From Bradyrhizobium algeriense (GTDB lineage: Bacteria > Pseudomonadota > Alphaproteobacteria > Rhizobiales > Xanthobacteraceae), in the NCBI RefSeq assembly GCF_003062295.1, contig NZ_PYCN01000005.1, positions 1 to 64,000 on the forward strand: a stretch of DNA of 64,000 nt, read 5' to 3'. Positions within the stretch are counted from its first letter, which is position 1. Each line of letters starts with the position of its first letter. The notes beneath the pieces were generated by a model. That model worked only from the letters and a program-made list of their open reading frames with translations, was not told where the DNA came from and ran no database searches. The translations under genes and the position numbers were made by a program. Positions 35,560 through 44,912 of this stretch are shown piece by piece.

Positions 35560-36856
35560 ACAGCCAGATCACTGTCAGGCCCAAGGCTGCGATCCCGGCC
35601 AACCCGGTGAACGCGATGCTGCTGCCAAAGGTGTCGCTGATGTAGCCCGCCAGCACCGTGCTCAATGACGCGCCGATGCCGGTCGCGGTGCCGACGATGC
35701 CTAGCGCCAGATTGAAGTGGCCGCTTCCGAAGGCGACATCGGCCACGATCAGCGGCACCATCACGCTAAGTACGGCCGCGGTGATTCCGTCGAACACCTG
35801 CACGGCGACCAATAGATAAGGATCGCTGACAACCGCAAACAGCAGGCCGCGGATCGCCAGCGCGCCGAACGCCAGCAGCAGCAGCGGCCGCCTGCCCCAC
35901 GCCTGCGCCTTGCGGCCGACCGAGGGCGAAGCCAGCGCGACGATGGCCTGCGGCACGATGATGCAGGCTGCGATCAGCACCGGCGCCCATTGGCTGGACC
36001 GCATGGTGACGACGCCAGCCATCAGCGGCAGCATGGCGGCGTTCGCGAGCTGAAACAGCAACACGCCGCCGGCAAAGATCAGCAGCGGACGTTGGCGTAG
36101 CAGATGGAAAACGCTGGTGGCCTCTTTATCGGGAACCTCCCGCACGACGGCGCCGTGGCTTTGAGCGACGTCGATCTCCTGCTCGCGGATGCTCGCAAGC
36201 GCCAGCAATGTCGGAATCGCGAGCATGAAGGTCACGAGAAACACTGCCTGGCTCGACAACAGGTAACCGGTCGCGCCCATCAGCGCCGCCGCCGAGCCGT
36301 TGCCCAGCGATGCAAAGCGGGCATTGCGCCCAAGCCGCTCCCCGATGGCGAACGGCCCGACCAGACCGAGACTGATCGCCGCGATCGCCGGACCCAGCAC
36401 GCAACTCGCCAGCGCATGCAGAATGGCCGCCGCCGTCACCACCGGAAAGATCGGCCACAACGCATAGGCCAGCGCGGCGCAGCCGATGGTGGCGACCGCC
36501 AGGCCCGCCACCAGCCGCTCGGAACGCGCGTAATCGACGATAGCGCCGCCGGGCATCTGCCCGAGCAGGCCGATGATGCCGCCGATCGACAGCACAAAGC
36601 CGATCTCGACCTGCGTCCATTTCTGCGTAGTCAGATAGACCGCAATGAACGGGCCGAAGCCGGTCTGAACGTCGGCGAGAAAGAAGATGAACCAGTCGAG
36701 GCCGCGCTGGCTTTCGCGCGACGGCTTTGGCCTGCCGCCGGGCGCAGGCGGCAGCGGCACAACATTGCCCCCACCGGCGGACCGCCCTTGGCGATCGTCG
36801 TCAATCCGCCCAATCGACTGGGATGGACGCGCGAACAGGTCACGTCTCCTTCTCAT
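35531..36856 (-). CDS. Major facilitator superfamily transporter
   Basis: 441 aa from ATG 36856 with about twelve helices, preceded by a ~50-residue Pro/Arg-rich cytoplasmic tail (VVPLPPAPGGRPKPSRESQR). The FIFFLADVQTGFGPFIAVYL start of helix 1 resembles bradyrhizobial MFS proteins of unknown substrate. An alternative in-frame start at 36925 falls beyond a palindromic repeat and is disfavoured. It may be the last gene of the ABC-exporter/debranching/PRC-barrel run, though the repeat interrupts the spacer. Confidence 0.83.
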   Translation of the reverse strand: MRRRRDLFARPSQSIGRIDDDRQGRSAGGGNVVPLPPAPGGRPKPSRESQRGLDWFIFFLADVQTGFGPFIAVYLTTQKWTQVEIGFVLSIGGIIGLLGQMPGGAIVDYARSERLVAGLAVATIGCAALAYALWPIFPVVTAAAILHALASCVLGPAIAAISLGLVGPFAIGERLGRNARFASLGNGSAAALMGATGYLLSSQAVFLVTFMLAIPTLLALASIREQEIDVAQSHGAVVREVPDKEATSVFHLLRQRPLLIFAGGVLLFQLANAAMLPLMAGVVTMRSSQWAPVLIAACIIVPQAIVALASPSVGRKAQAWGRRPLLLLAFGALAIRGLLFAVVSDPYLLVAVQVFDGITAAVLSVMVPLIVADVAFGSGHFNLALGIVGTATGIGASLSTVLAGYISDTFGSSIAFTGLAGIAALGLTVIWLFMPETRRVE

Positions 36857-36858
36857 TT

Positions 36859-36907
36859 GCGCATGATCTTCCCGGAAAGCCGGTATCCACTTTTCCGGAT
36901 CATGCGC
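36859..36907. repeat. Rhizobial palindromic repeat (GCGCATGATC...GATCATGCGC)
   Basis: A 49-bp element with perfect 10-bp inverted ends and an inner TTCCCGGAAAGCCGG block. It fills the whole gap between the PRC-barrel stop and the MFS start. From memory the same sequence recurs widely in Bradyrhizobium and Rhodopseudomonas relatives. Confidence 0.7.
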
Positions 36908-37410
36908 TAGTGATCGAAATCCCACGGCTGCAGACGGCCGGCCGCACCGAGAACGATAACCGGTGCGTCCTCCTTGTATTCGGGCGCCGCCGCAACCTGC
37001 GCCTTGGTCAGCTCGAGCGAGATGCTGTCACGCTTGTTGGCAACGCGGCCGAAACGCAGCACGCCCCAGTCGACGACGATCTTCCGACTGCCGACGCCGA
37101 GAAAACCGCCGAAATCGATCACGGCCGCGCGCACATTGCCCTCGCGATCCACGATCACATCGACGATGCGCCCCATATCTTCGTTCGCCGCGCTGCGAAC
37201 TTCGCGGCCGAGAATGCCGTGGGCATCCCTGGCGCCAATCACGGTGACCGACGGCGGAGGCACGAGCTCCTTTGCAGCGTCGGGCGGCTTCGCTGCGTCC
37301 TGTGGCGCAGTGCGGCCACCCTGCGGCGCGCCGGTGTCCTCCGCCGCAGAAGCTGGCGGACCGCCGGCTAATCCAGCGATCAAACACAGAATGAGAATAC
37401 CAATGCGCAT
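36907..37410 (-). CDS. Secreted PRC-barrel domain protein
   Basis: 167 aa with a Sec signal (ILILCLIAGLAGGPPASAAE), a low-complexity linker to about residue 55, and a PRC-barrel (GILGREVRSAANEDMGRIVD to the FLGVGSRKIVVDW strand). PRC-barrels are small beta folds in RNA-processing, photosynthetic and envelope proteins. AGGAGG sits 5 bases before the ATG. It lies 41 bases downstream of the debranching-enzyme gene, in the same transcript. Confidence 0.82.
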   Translation of the reverse strand: MRIGILILCLIAGLAGGPPASAAEDTGAPQGGRTAPQDAAKPPDAAKELVPPPSVTVIGARDAHGILGREVRSAANEDMGRIVDVIVDREGNVRAAVIDFGGFLGVGSRKIVVDWGVLRFGRVANKRDSISLELTKAQVAAAPEYKEDAPVIVLGAAGRLQPWDFDH

Positions 37411-37451
37411 GTGGCCTCCTGACTCCTAGATGCACGACCCGCGCATGGCTT

Positions 37452-39650
37452 CTAATGCGTCAATACGATCGACACCTGGATCTGGCCGCGTGTCCGCACC
37501 ACCTCGAGCGACACTTCATCGCCGTGACGGCGAACCCTCAGATCGACGCTGGAAGGTCCGAGCCGCAGATCGCGCAACAGTACTTCGTTGAGGAATTCCG
37601 GCAACCGTGGATCGCGCAGACGGATTTCGCCGCGCGCGGCATCGAATTCGAGGCCGAGCGCCGCTTCCAGGAGGCTGAACGGCGTCGCGCTGGCCCAGGC
37701 CTGCGGCGCGCAGGCGACAGGATAGAGCACCGGTCCGCGCCGCCTCTCGCGTCGGAATCCGCAGAACAATTCCGGCAGCCGCCGCAGGTCCATGTAGCTC
37801 GCGGCGTCGAACAGGGCCTTGAACAGGTGCGCCACCGAATGCTTCAGGCCATAGCGCGCAAAGCCGAGCGCGATCAGCGCATTGTCGTGCGGCCAGATCG
37901 ATCCATCGTGATAGGACATCGGGTTGTACCGGACTTCGCCGCGCGCAACGGTGCGGATGCCCCATCCCGAAAAGAATTTGTGGCTCATCAGTTCGACTGC
38001 GACCCGCCGCGCACGATCGGTTCGAGCTATGCCGGTGAAGAGAAGCTGGCCGGCATTCGAGGTTCGCACCTTGCACGGCCGCTTGGCACCGTCGAGCGCC
38101 ACCGCATAGGTACCGAGTTCCTCGCACCAGAACGCCACCTCGAAGCGCTCGGCAAGGAGAAGCGCCGCGGATTCGAGCTGCGCCGCCCGATCGATCATTC
38201 CCAGGCGCCGGGCACAGCGCGCCGCCAGCCGCTTGCCGGCAAAGACATATCCTTGAACCTCCGCCAGCGCGATATAGCCTTCGGCGAGTTGCCCATCGGC
38301 ATGAAAGATCGCGTCGAAGGAATCCTTCCAGCCCTGGTTGGCAAGCCCCTGCTCGGTGGCGCGCTGATATTCGACGAAACCGTCCTTGTCGGGATCGCCG
38401 GGGCCGTCGATCCATTGCAACGCCGCTTCGATCGCCGGCCACAACTCGGCCAGCGTCGCCTCGTCGCCGGTGCGCTCGACGTAAAGACCAGCCAGCAGAA
38501 CGAACAGCGAAGTGGAATCGACGCTGCCGTAATACTGCGCGAACGGCACCTCGCGCAGCGCCGCCATCTCGCCGCCGCGCATCTCGTGCAGGATCTTGCC
38601 GGGCTCGGCATCAGCCAAGGGATCTGTGGTCTTGGCCTGGAAGAAGGCGAGCCGCCGCAACACGCCCTGGGCGATGCGCGGATCGACCCACAGCATTTGC
38701 AGCGCGGTGATCAATCCGTCGCGGCCGAACGTGGTCGAATACCAGGGAATGCCAGCATAAGGGTACCGCCCCTGCGGCGTTTCCGTCATCAGCATGTTGA
38801 GGTCGGCCATCGCCTGGCACAGCACCTCGTTGAAGATATCGTTCGACGTCTCGATGCTGGCCGCGCCGCTCGTCAAGCGTCGCATCTCGCGACGATGTGC
38901 CAACAGGCCGCGGTAGAACGGTATCGGCTTCTGCATGATCGGCTTGTTGCAGGATACCGCGACGAACAATGCGATCACTTCCTTCGGCGCCAGCTCGAAA
39001 TGATAGGTCGCCGAGTTGACGGTGAGCCGTGTCGGCCGCGGCTCGAAATGCAAGGCGGTAATCCGGGTCTGGCCGTCGAGCCCGCTATATTCCAGCACGA
39101 CATCGGCGGGGCCGAGCAACCGGCTGGAACCTATTCCCCGGCGCGGCCGGCGCTCGCCGCGCACCTCAAACAAATCGGCGAAATCATTGTCGAACAGCAG
39201 CGTCAGGTCGAAGCTCGCCGGCCGGTCGCCGTGATTTTGCAGGGCGATGCGCTGGTAGGCCGTGCCGCGCCACAGGAAAATCGAGCGCACGATGTGCAGC
39301 GTGTCCTTCTGCAAGGCCAGCCTGCCGTTGCGGTACACGTCGGAATTGGTGAGGTCGACGGTCAAGGCCGAATTGTCGTCGCGTAGATTGGTGCCGAGCA
39401 GCAGCGGCTGGACTTCGTCGAGCACCATCTCCAGCCGGGCGAGATAACGCGTATCGGCGTTGAACAGACCGTCGGGTCCGCCGGCAGAGGCGCCGATATC
39501 GCCATGGCTGTCCAGTACGATGAAGGTGTCGTCGTGCTTGAGTGTGCAGCGCCGCCGCGTCGCCGGGCCCGTCATAGGGATGTAGAACGACGATTCCGCA
39601 ACGTGTTCGGCAGGCTCGATGGCGATCAGTTGGGTGACTTCGGCTGTCAT
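37452..39650 (-). CDS. Glycogen debranching-type amylo-alpha-1,6-glucosidase
   Basis: 732-aa protein with an N-terminal debranching-enzyme domain (DTFIVLDSHGDIGASAGGPD, DTRYLARLEM) and a C-terminal (alpha/alpha)6 GH15/GH133-like catalytic part (GIPWYSTTFGRDGLITALQM in part; QGWKDSFDAIFHADG; RYNPMSYHDGSIWPHDNALI). No signal peptide. It probably trims alpha-glucan branches or a related glucan. GAGG precedes the ATG. It lies 66 bases behind the ABC exporter gene, in a locus with a GT4 glycosyltransferase. Confidence 0.88.
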   Translation of the reverse strand: MTAEVTQLIAIEPAEHVAESSFYIPMTGPATRRRCTLKHDDTFIVLDSHGDIGASAGGPDGLFNADTRYLARLEMVLDEVQPLLLGTNLRDDNSALTVDLTNSDVYRNGRLALQKDTLHIVRSIFLWRGTAYQRIALQNHGDRPASFDLTLLFDNDFADLFEVRGERRPRRGIGSSRLLGPADVVLEYSGLDGQTRITALHFEPRPTRLTVNSATYHFELAPKEVIALFVAVSCNKPIMQKPIPFYRGLLAHRREMRRLTSGAASIETSNDIFNEVLCQAMADLNMLMTETPQGRYPYAGIPWYSTTFGRDGLITALQMLWVDPRIAQGVLRRLAFFQAKTTDPLADAEPGKILHEMRGGEMAALREVPFAQYYGSVDSTSLFVLLAGLYVERTGDEATLAELWPAIEAALQWIDGPGDPDKDGFVEYQRATEQGLANQGWKDSFDAIFHADGQLAEGYIALAEVQGYVFAGKRLAARCARRLGMIDRAAQLESAALLLAERFEVAFWCEELGTYAVALDGAKRPCKVRTSNAGQLLFTGIARTDRARRVAVELMSHKFFSGWGIRTVARGEVRYNPMSYHDGSIWPHDNALIALGFARYGLKHSVAHLFKALFDAASYMDLRRLPELFCGFRRERRRGPVLYPVACAPQAWASATPFSLLEAALGLEFDAARGEIRLRDPRLPEFLNEVLLRDLRLGPSSVDLRVRRHGDEVSLEVVRTRGQIQVSIVLTH

Positions 39651-39716
39651 CTGGACCTCAAGCGATTTCCTTGCGTTGTGATGGACGCATCGGGACGCAA
39701 ACGCTACTGTCGCAGA

Positions 39717-41480
39717 TCAGGCCGCATGGCTGGCGAGACGGCCCATTTCACGCGCGACCAACTCGCGATAGGGTCCCCTCCCCTGCACGAGAATATCCGG
39801 CGGTCCATCCTCGATGATCCGCCCGCCCTGCAGCACCACCACGCGGTCGAAATTGCGCAAGGTGGCGAGACGATGGGCGATGGCAATCACAGTACGCCCG
39901 CGCATCAGCCGTGACAACGCCTCGCGGATCGCCTCTTCGGATTCGCTGTCGAGCGCGGCAGTCGCTTCATCCAGCAACAGGATCGGCGCGTCCTTCAGGA
40001 AGGCGCGCGCGATGGCGATCCGCTGCCGCTGCCCGCCGGAGACCTTGATACCGCGATCGCCGACCATGGTCGCCATGCCCTCGGGGAGATTTTCGATGAA
40101 ATCGCAACGCGCCGCAATCGCCGCGCGCAGGACCTCGTCGTCGGTCGCGTTCGGCCGTCCGTAGCGGATGTTTTCCATGATCGAGCGGTGGAACAGCGAG
40201 ATGTCCTGCGGCACCACGGAGATTGCCTCGCGCAGGCTTTGCTGCGTCACCCGCGCGATGTCCTGGCCGTCGATGGTGATGCTGCCGTTCTGGATGTCGT
40301 AGAACCGCTGCAGCAGCGCGAACAGGCTGGATTTTCCACCGCCGGAATGGCCGACCAGTCCGACCCGCTGCCCGGGCTGAATGCGCAGGTTGAACTTCTC
40401 GAACACCTGAACGCCGCCTGGATAGTGGAACGCGACGTTGTTGAAGCCGACGGCGGCGCCGCTGCGGACCAGCGGCTCGGCCTCGGGATGATCCTTCAAC
40501 TCGTGCGGCAGCAACAGGGTCGCGATCGCTTCGGTCAGGCGGGCGACGTGCTGGGTCACGTCGACCAGCGCCACCGCAAGGTCGCGCGTCGCGCTCAGGA
40601 TCGAAATCCCGAGCGTGCAGACCAGCACGACATCGCCGGTGGTCGCCGCGCCCTGCTGCCAGAGCGTAATGACCCACGCCAGCAGCGCGATCGTCAACGC
40701 GATTGTCACGACGGCGTGAAGCAGCCGCAGCTTCTCGAGATAGCGAAGGCTGCGGCCACGGGCGTCGAGTTCCCGCTCGACGGTGGCGTCGAAGCGGTCG
40801 TGTTCGTAGCTGAGGCCGCAGAAAGCGCGGACCAGCGGCAGGTTGCTGATGACGTCAACCATCTCGCCGTCCACCGCGGCCGCCTTGTCAGCGAAGTCGT
40901 CATGCAGCGGCTTGCCCGCCGCGGCGAGGTGGAACATCGCCATCAACATGATACCCGCGATGACGATCAGTCCCGCAGACATCGCCAGGCTGACGGTTCC
41001 GATCAGGAGTATCGCCGAGACGGTCGCGATGCACGGCGGCAACACGTTCCAGACGAACATGTTTTCAACGGTGAAGACGGCGTTGGACGTCGCAGTGATA
41101 CGGCTGGTCAGCATCCCCGGCAGCCGGTCGGAGAAGTAGCTGGGGGCGTGACCGGTCAGATGGCGGAACATGTCGCGGCGGAGATCGCCGGTGACGCCGA
41201 CGAAGGTGAAGCTCGCCGTCCAGCTTGCGACCCGCCACAGCAAATTATCTGCCGCGATCAGCGACATGAGAAAACCGAATGCCAGCCATACGCTGTTCGC
41301 GTGCGCCGAACCGGCCGTCAGGCTGTCGACCAGATTCTTCACGCCATACTGCGTGCCCACCGAGCAGGCAACTGCTGCAACAACGGCAGACACGATGACC
41401 ACATGGGCCGCGCGACGCTGGCGCAGATAGCGCAGCACGAAGGGAAACGGCCGTCGCACATATCCTGAAAGATTGTCCAT
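39717..41480 (-). CDS. ABC exporter with fused permease and ATPase domains
   Basis: 587 aa. Six membrane helices (about 30-315) precede the nucleotide-binding domain: Walker A GHSGGGKSS, signature SGGQRQRIAI, Walker B ILLLDEATAALDSE and switch His in IAHRLATL. It fits the MsbA/HlyB/NdvA half-transporter class that acts as a homodimer to export lipids, glycans or peptides. Between glycan-active genes, it could export a glucan or glycolipid (inference). A possible stress promoter lies ~200 bases upstream. Confidence 0.88.
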   Translation of the reverse strand: MDNLSGYVRRPFPFVLRYLRQRRAAHVVIVSAVVAAVACSVGTQYGVKNLVDSLTAGSAHANSVWLAFGFLMSLIAADNLLWRVASWTASFTFVGVTGDLRRDMFRHLTGHAPSYFSDRLPGMLTSRITATSNAVFTVENMFVWNVLPPCIATVSAILLIGTVSLAMSAGLIVIAGIMLMAMFHLAAAGKPLHDDFADKAAAVDGEMVDVISNLPLVRAFCGLSYEHDRFDATVERELDARGRSLRYLEKLRLLHAVVTIALTIALLAWVITLWQQGAATTGDVVLVCTLGISILSATRDLAVALVDVTQHVARLTEAIATLLLPHELKDHPEAEPLVRSGAAVGFNNVAFHYPGGVQVFEKFNLRIQPGQRVGLVGHSGGGKSSLFALLQRFYDIQNGSITIDGQDIARVTQQSLREAISVVPQDISLFHRSIMENIRYGRPNATDDEVLRAAIAARCDFIENLPEGMATMVGDRGIKVSGGQRQRIAIARAFLKDAPILLLDEATAALDSESEEAIREALSRLMRGRTVIAIAHRLATLRNFDRVVVLQGGRIIEDGPPDILVQGRGPYRELVAREMGRLASHAA

Positions 41481-41682
41481 GAGTTCCGCAAACCTGTTGA
41501 GAGTGAACGAGAATCCCTAACGCGTGTCGCACACGACGACGTGAAGAATGCCGCTTCGGGTTTCCGTGCGCATGGCCATCACTGCGCAACAATTCTGCAG
41601 CATCGAGACAGTCGTAACTGTGTTTGTGTCAAATGGCATCAGCAAGACAGTCGTGTGGAGGAAGCAAGATGTGCTGAGTAAG

Positions 41683-41712
41683 GGAACTTCGCAGATGCGG
41701 GAACGTTCCCGC
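41683..41712. promoter_or_regulatory. Back-to-back EcfG-type promoters embedding a 16-bp palindrome
   Basis: Plus strand: GGAAC (41683-41687), N16, CGTT (41704-41707), a perfect sigma-EcfG match 76 bases before the GT4 ATG. Minus strand: GGAAC (41709-41705), N16, AGTT (41688-41685), a near match pointing at the ABC exporter. The overlap creates the perfect palindrome GCGGGAACGTTCCCGC at 41697-41712. The rest of the 41481-41782 gap shows nothing else. Confidence 0.7.
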
Positions 41713-41782
41713 TAATGACACGCCGGTGTCGATCGTGGGCTGAGGGCTTGTTCAACCACCATTCCAAACAGGAGACGCAAAT

Positions 41783-42853
41783 ATGCGCATCGCGCAGGTC
41801 GCCCCGCTGACGGAGGCTGTCCCCCCCAAATTGTACGGCGGCACCGAGCGGGTGGTGCACTGGCTGACCGAGGAACTTGTGGCACTGGGACACGAGGTCA
41901 CACTGTTTGCCAGCGGCGATTCCCGCACCTCGGCGAAACTCGACGCCACGTGGCCGAAGGCGCTGCGCCTCGACGGCTCGGTCCGGGATCCCAACGCGCT
42001 TCATATGGTGATGCTGGAGCGCGTGCGGCAGAAATGCGACGATGAAGAGTTCGATTTTCTGCACTTTCATCTCGATTACTATCCATTCTCGCTGTTCTAC
42101 CGGCAGCCGACGCCGTTCCTGACGACGCTGCATGGCAGGCTTGACCTGCCGGAGCATCAGCCGGTGTTCACAACTTTCTCCAAGGTTCCGGTGATCTCGA
42201 TCTCCAACGCGCAGCGCCGGCCGGTGCCGCAGGCCAACTGGGTGCGCACCATTCACCATGGGCTGCCGGAGAATTTGCTGACGCCGCAGCCGGTGCAGCC
42301 GTCCTACCTGGCGGTGCTCGGCCGGATCGCGCCGGAAAAGGGCGTGGATCGTGCCATCCGCATTGCGACCCGATGCGGTATTCCGCTCAAGATCGCGGCC
42401 AAGGTCGATCGCGCCGACCAGGACTATTACGATGAGTTGATCTCTCCGCTCATCAAGGCCAACCCGCTGGTCGAATATATCGGCGAGATCTCAGACCGCG
42501 AGAAATCCGATTTCCTCAGCGGCGCGATCGGTCTCCTTGTTCCGATCGATTGGCCGGAGCCGTTCGGCCTCGTGATGATCGAAGCCATGGCCTGCGGCAC
42601 GCCCGTGCTAGCCTATAACCGCGGGTCGGTGCCGGAGATCATCGACCCCGGCCTCACCGGCTTCGTCGTGGAAGACGAGACCAGCGCGGTTGCCGTGGTC
42701 GACCGTCTAGCCACGCTGGACCGCGCCGCCATCCGCAAGCAGTTCGAGGTCCGCTTCACCGCGCGCCGCATGGCGCTCGACTATCTCGCCGCCTATCGCG
42801 GCCTGATGGAGGAAGCCGAGCCGCGGATCAAGCTGGTCAGCAGCGCGGAGTAG
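41783..42853 (+). CDS. GT4-family glycosyltransferase
   Basis: 356-aa GT-B retaining glycosyltransferase, cytoplasmic. The N-terminal acceptor domain begins MRIAQVAPLTEAVPPKLYGG with the Gly-rich loop GGTERVVHWL; the C-terminal donor site has the E-x7-E motif in PEPFGLVMIEAMACGTPVLA. The donor is probably a sugar nucleotide; the product is unknown. ACAGGAG precedes the ATG. It diverges from the ABC exporter/debranching operon and has its own perfect EcfG-type promoter. Confidence 0.88.
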   Translation: MRIAQVAPLTEAVPPKLYGGTERVVHWLTEELVALGHEVTLFASGDSRTSAKLDATWPKALRLDGSVRDPNALHMVMLERVRQKCDDEEFDFLHFHLDYYPFSLFYRQPTPFLTTLHGRLDLPEHQPVFTTFSKVPVISISNAQRRPVPQANWVRTIHHGLPENLLTPQPVQPSYLAVLGRIAPEKGVDRAIRIATRCGIPLKIAAKVDRADQDYYDELISPLIKANPLVEYIGEISDREKSDFLSGAIGLLVPIDWPEPFGLVMIEAMACGTPVLAYNRGSVPEIIDPGLTGFVVEDETSAVAVVDRLATLDRAAIRKQFEVRFTARRMALDYLAAYRGLMEEAEPRIKLVSSAE

Positions 42854-42883
42854 CGTGACAAAGGTCGCCGTCATTGCGCGACT

Positions 42884-42917
42884 GTAGGGTGGGCACGCTT
42901 CGCTTTGCCTACCCTAC
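42884..42917. repeat. Short palindromic repeat (GTAGGGTGGGCA...TGCCTACCCTAC)
   Basis: A 34-bp near-perfect inverted repeat with CGCTTCGCT at its centre. It lies between the convergent GT4 and alkylsulfatase-like genes and probably acts as a 3' hairpin. A lone CGTCATTGCG half of another repeat precedes it at about 42869. Confidence 0.65.
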
Positions 42918-42924
42918 GCCGCCG

Positions 42925-44871
42925 TCAACTCACCGCCGTCCGTTTCGGCTCGACGATCTCGAACATCCGCGGGAATTCGTCCATCAGCATCATCAGCTCG
43001 CCGAGCCGCGCCGGATCGCCGACGACCTTGATCTTGCCGGAGCCGACCGCTTCCGGGAACGTCGTCAGCTTGGCGATCACTTCGTCGAGCACGCCGCGCG
43101 ACAGCGTGAAGCTGGCGTCGGCATCGGCGGCTCGCGCGCCGGAGGCATAGGTCAGCGCGCAATTCTCCAGATTGAGAATGAAGCTCTCGTTGGTGTCGGT
43201 AAAATTCCAGTTCAGCAAGATGCGCTTGCCTTCAGCTTTGGGGCCGTTGAGGCGCACGCCGAGCACGTCCCAAAGCTGTTCGGTGCGGAGCGCGGCTAGC
43301 GTTTCGCGCGGCATCGATGAACGCGGCGGCACTTTCGGCATGCCCTGCCGCAATTCCTGCGCGCCGAACAGATAGGCGTTGCGCCAGGTCGAACTCTCCG
43401 AGGCATAGCCGAGCTGCTCGAAGGTGTCGGCCAGCATCGCGCGCGCCGCCTGGTTGTCGGGATCGGCGAATACCAGATGGCTCACGGCTTGCGCGACGAA
43501 GCGGAATTCGCCCTTGGCAAAATCCTTGGCCGCGCGCGCCAGGATTGCATCCGCGCCACCCATATACTCGACATATTTCCTGCCGGACTCGACCGGCGGC
43601 AGCGGATCGAGATTGACCGGATTGGCGTCGTACCAGCCGAGATATTTCTGGTAGATCGCCTTCACATTGTGCCTGATATGCCCGTAATAGCCGCGGCCGT
43701 GCCAGGCGCCCTCGAGGCTCGCCGGCAAGCGGATGGTCTCCGCGATTTCGCTCGCCGTCAGCCCATGGTTCATCAGCCGGATGGTCTGGTCATGCGCGAA
43801 TTTGTAGAGGTCGCGCTGCTGGCGGATCATGGTGTCGATCCGCTCGTGACCCCAGACCGGCCAGTGATGCTGGCCGCACATCGCATCCGCCTTGCCGCCC
43901 CACATCTGCAGCGCTTCGCCGAGATATTTTGACCACGCCAGCGCGTCGCGAACATCGGCGCCGCGGAACGGCAGCAGATTGTGGAAATTATGCGTACAGT
44001 TCTCCGCGAGATTCAGAAGCTTATAACGCGGGATGAAAAAATGCATTTCCGCCGGCGCTTCGCTGTTCGGCGCCATCTGGAATTCGAATTCCACGCCGTC
44101 GATGGTTCGCTTGTCACCGGTCGCGATGATCAGATCGCTGGGGCGCAGCAGCGCGACTGCGCCCGCCGCCATAGTCTTGCCGAGCCCGCAATCGACCTGC
44201 CCGCGCACGCCCTTCGCCAGCAGCGGCCCGAACTGGTACATCGCGCGACGCAGCATCGCCGGCCCCGCGATGATGTTCTCGGAGACCGAGTGCTCCATGA
44301 ACAGATTGGGCGCGATGATCGGCACCTTGCCGCTCGCAAGCATTTCGTCGTCGAGCACGCCGCGTGCGCCGCCCCAATGGTCAGTGTGGGTGTGGGTGAA
44401 GATAACGGCGGCGACCGGCCGCTTGCCACGGTGCTGGAAGTACAGCTCCATCGCGGCGCGCGCGCCCTCGATCGAGGTCAGCGTATCCACCACGATGACG
44501 CCGCTGTCGCCCTCGATCAGCGTCATGTTGGCGATGTCGAGCCCACGCACCTGGTAGACGCCGGGCACCACTTCGAACAGGCCGTGATGCATGTTGAGCC
44601 GAGACTGCCGCCATAGGCTGGGATCGACGGTCGGCGGGGCTTGTTCCGCAGAGAGGAAGCCGTAGGGCTCCAGACTCCAGACCACCCTGCCTTGCGGCGA
44701 TGTGATCCTGGCGTTCTCCACCGTGCCAAGGAAGCCGCGCGCGGCGTCATCGAAATCCCTGACGTCGGAGAACGGCAGCGCCTTCAGCGTCGCCGCATGC
44801 TGGGCGATGACAGAGGCGGACGCCTCCTTCGGGGATGCCTTGGGCATTTCAATCGCGGCTGGTTGGCTCAT
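42925..44871 (-). CDS. Alkylsulfatase-like metallo-beta-lactamase-fold hydrolase (SdsA family)
   Basis: 648 aa from ATG 44871 (GGGAG 9 bases upstream; frame open to 44955). The MBL domain has the zinc motif THTHTDHWGG and lies in the N-terminal ~350 residues, followed by an alkylsulfatase dimerisation domain and an SCP2-like C-terminal lipid-binding domain (WNFTDTNESFILNLENCALT). It should hydrolyse alkyl sulfate esters such as dodecyl sulfate. No signal peptide is seen. It follows the monooxygenase gene by 41 bases. Confidence 0.88.
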   Translation of the reverse strand: MSQPAAIEMPKASPKEASASVIAQHAATLKALPFSDVRDFDDAARGFLGTVENARITSPQGRVVWSLEPYGFLSAEQAPPTVDPSLWRQSRLNMHHGLFEVVPGVYQVRGLDIANMTLIEGDSGVIVVDTLTSIEGARAAMELYFQHRGKRPVAAVIFTHTHTDHWGGARGVLDDEMLASGKVPIIAPNLFMEHSVSENIIAGPAMLRRAMYQFGPLLAKGVRGQVDCGLGKTMAAGAVALLRPSDLIIATGDKRTIDGVEFEFQMAPNSEAPAEMHFFIPRYKLLNLAENCTHNFHNLLPFRGADVRDALAWSKYLGEALQMWGGKADAMCGQHHWPVWGHERIDTMIRQQRDLYKFAHDQTIRLMNHGLTASEIAETIRLPASLEGAWHGRGYYGHIRHNVKAIYQKYLGWYDANPVNLDPLPPVESGRKYVEYMGGADAILARAAKDFAKGEFRFVAQAVSHLVFADPDNQAARAMLADTFEQLGYASESSTWRNAYLFGAQELRQGMPKVPPRSSMPRETLAALRTEQLWDVLGVRLNGPKAEGKRILLNWNFTDTNESFILNLENCALTYASGARAADADASFTLSRGVLDEVIAKLTTFPEAVGSGKIKVVGDPARLGELMMLMDEFPRMFEIVEPKRTAVS

Positions 44872-44912
44872 TGTTGTGTACTCCCTTGCGCAAACAAAAA
44901 TCGAAAACGACG

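Noticed and set aside
36857..36925. Earlier MFS start at 36925
   Set aside because: It would translate a palindromic repeat that recurs elsewhere in rhizobial intergenic DNA.
40188..41468. 426-codon plus-strand frame opposite the ABC exporter
   Set aside because: Asp/Arg/Gln/His-rich shadow without domains; the exporter on the other strand has all ABC motifs.
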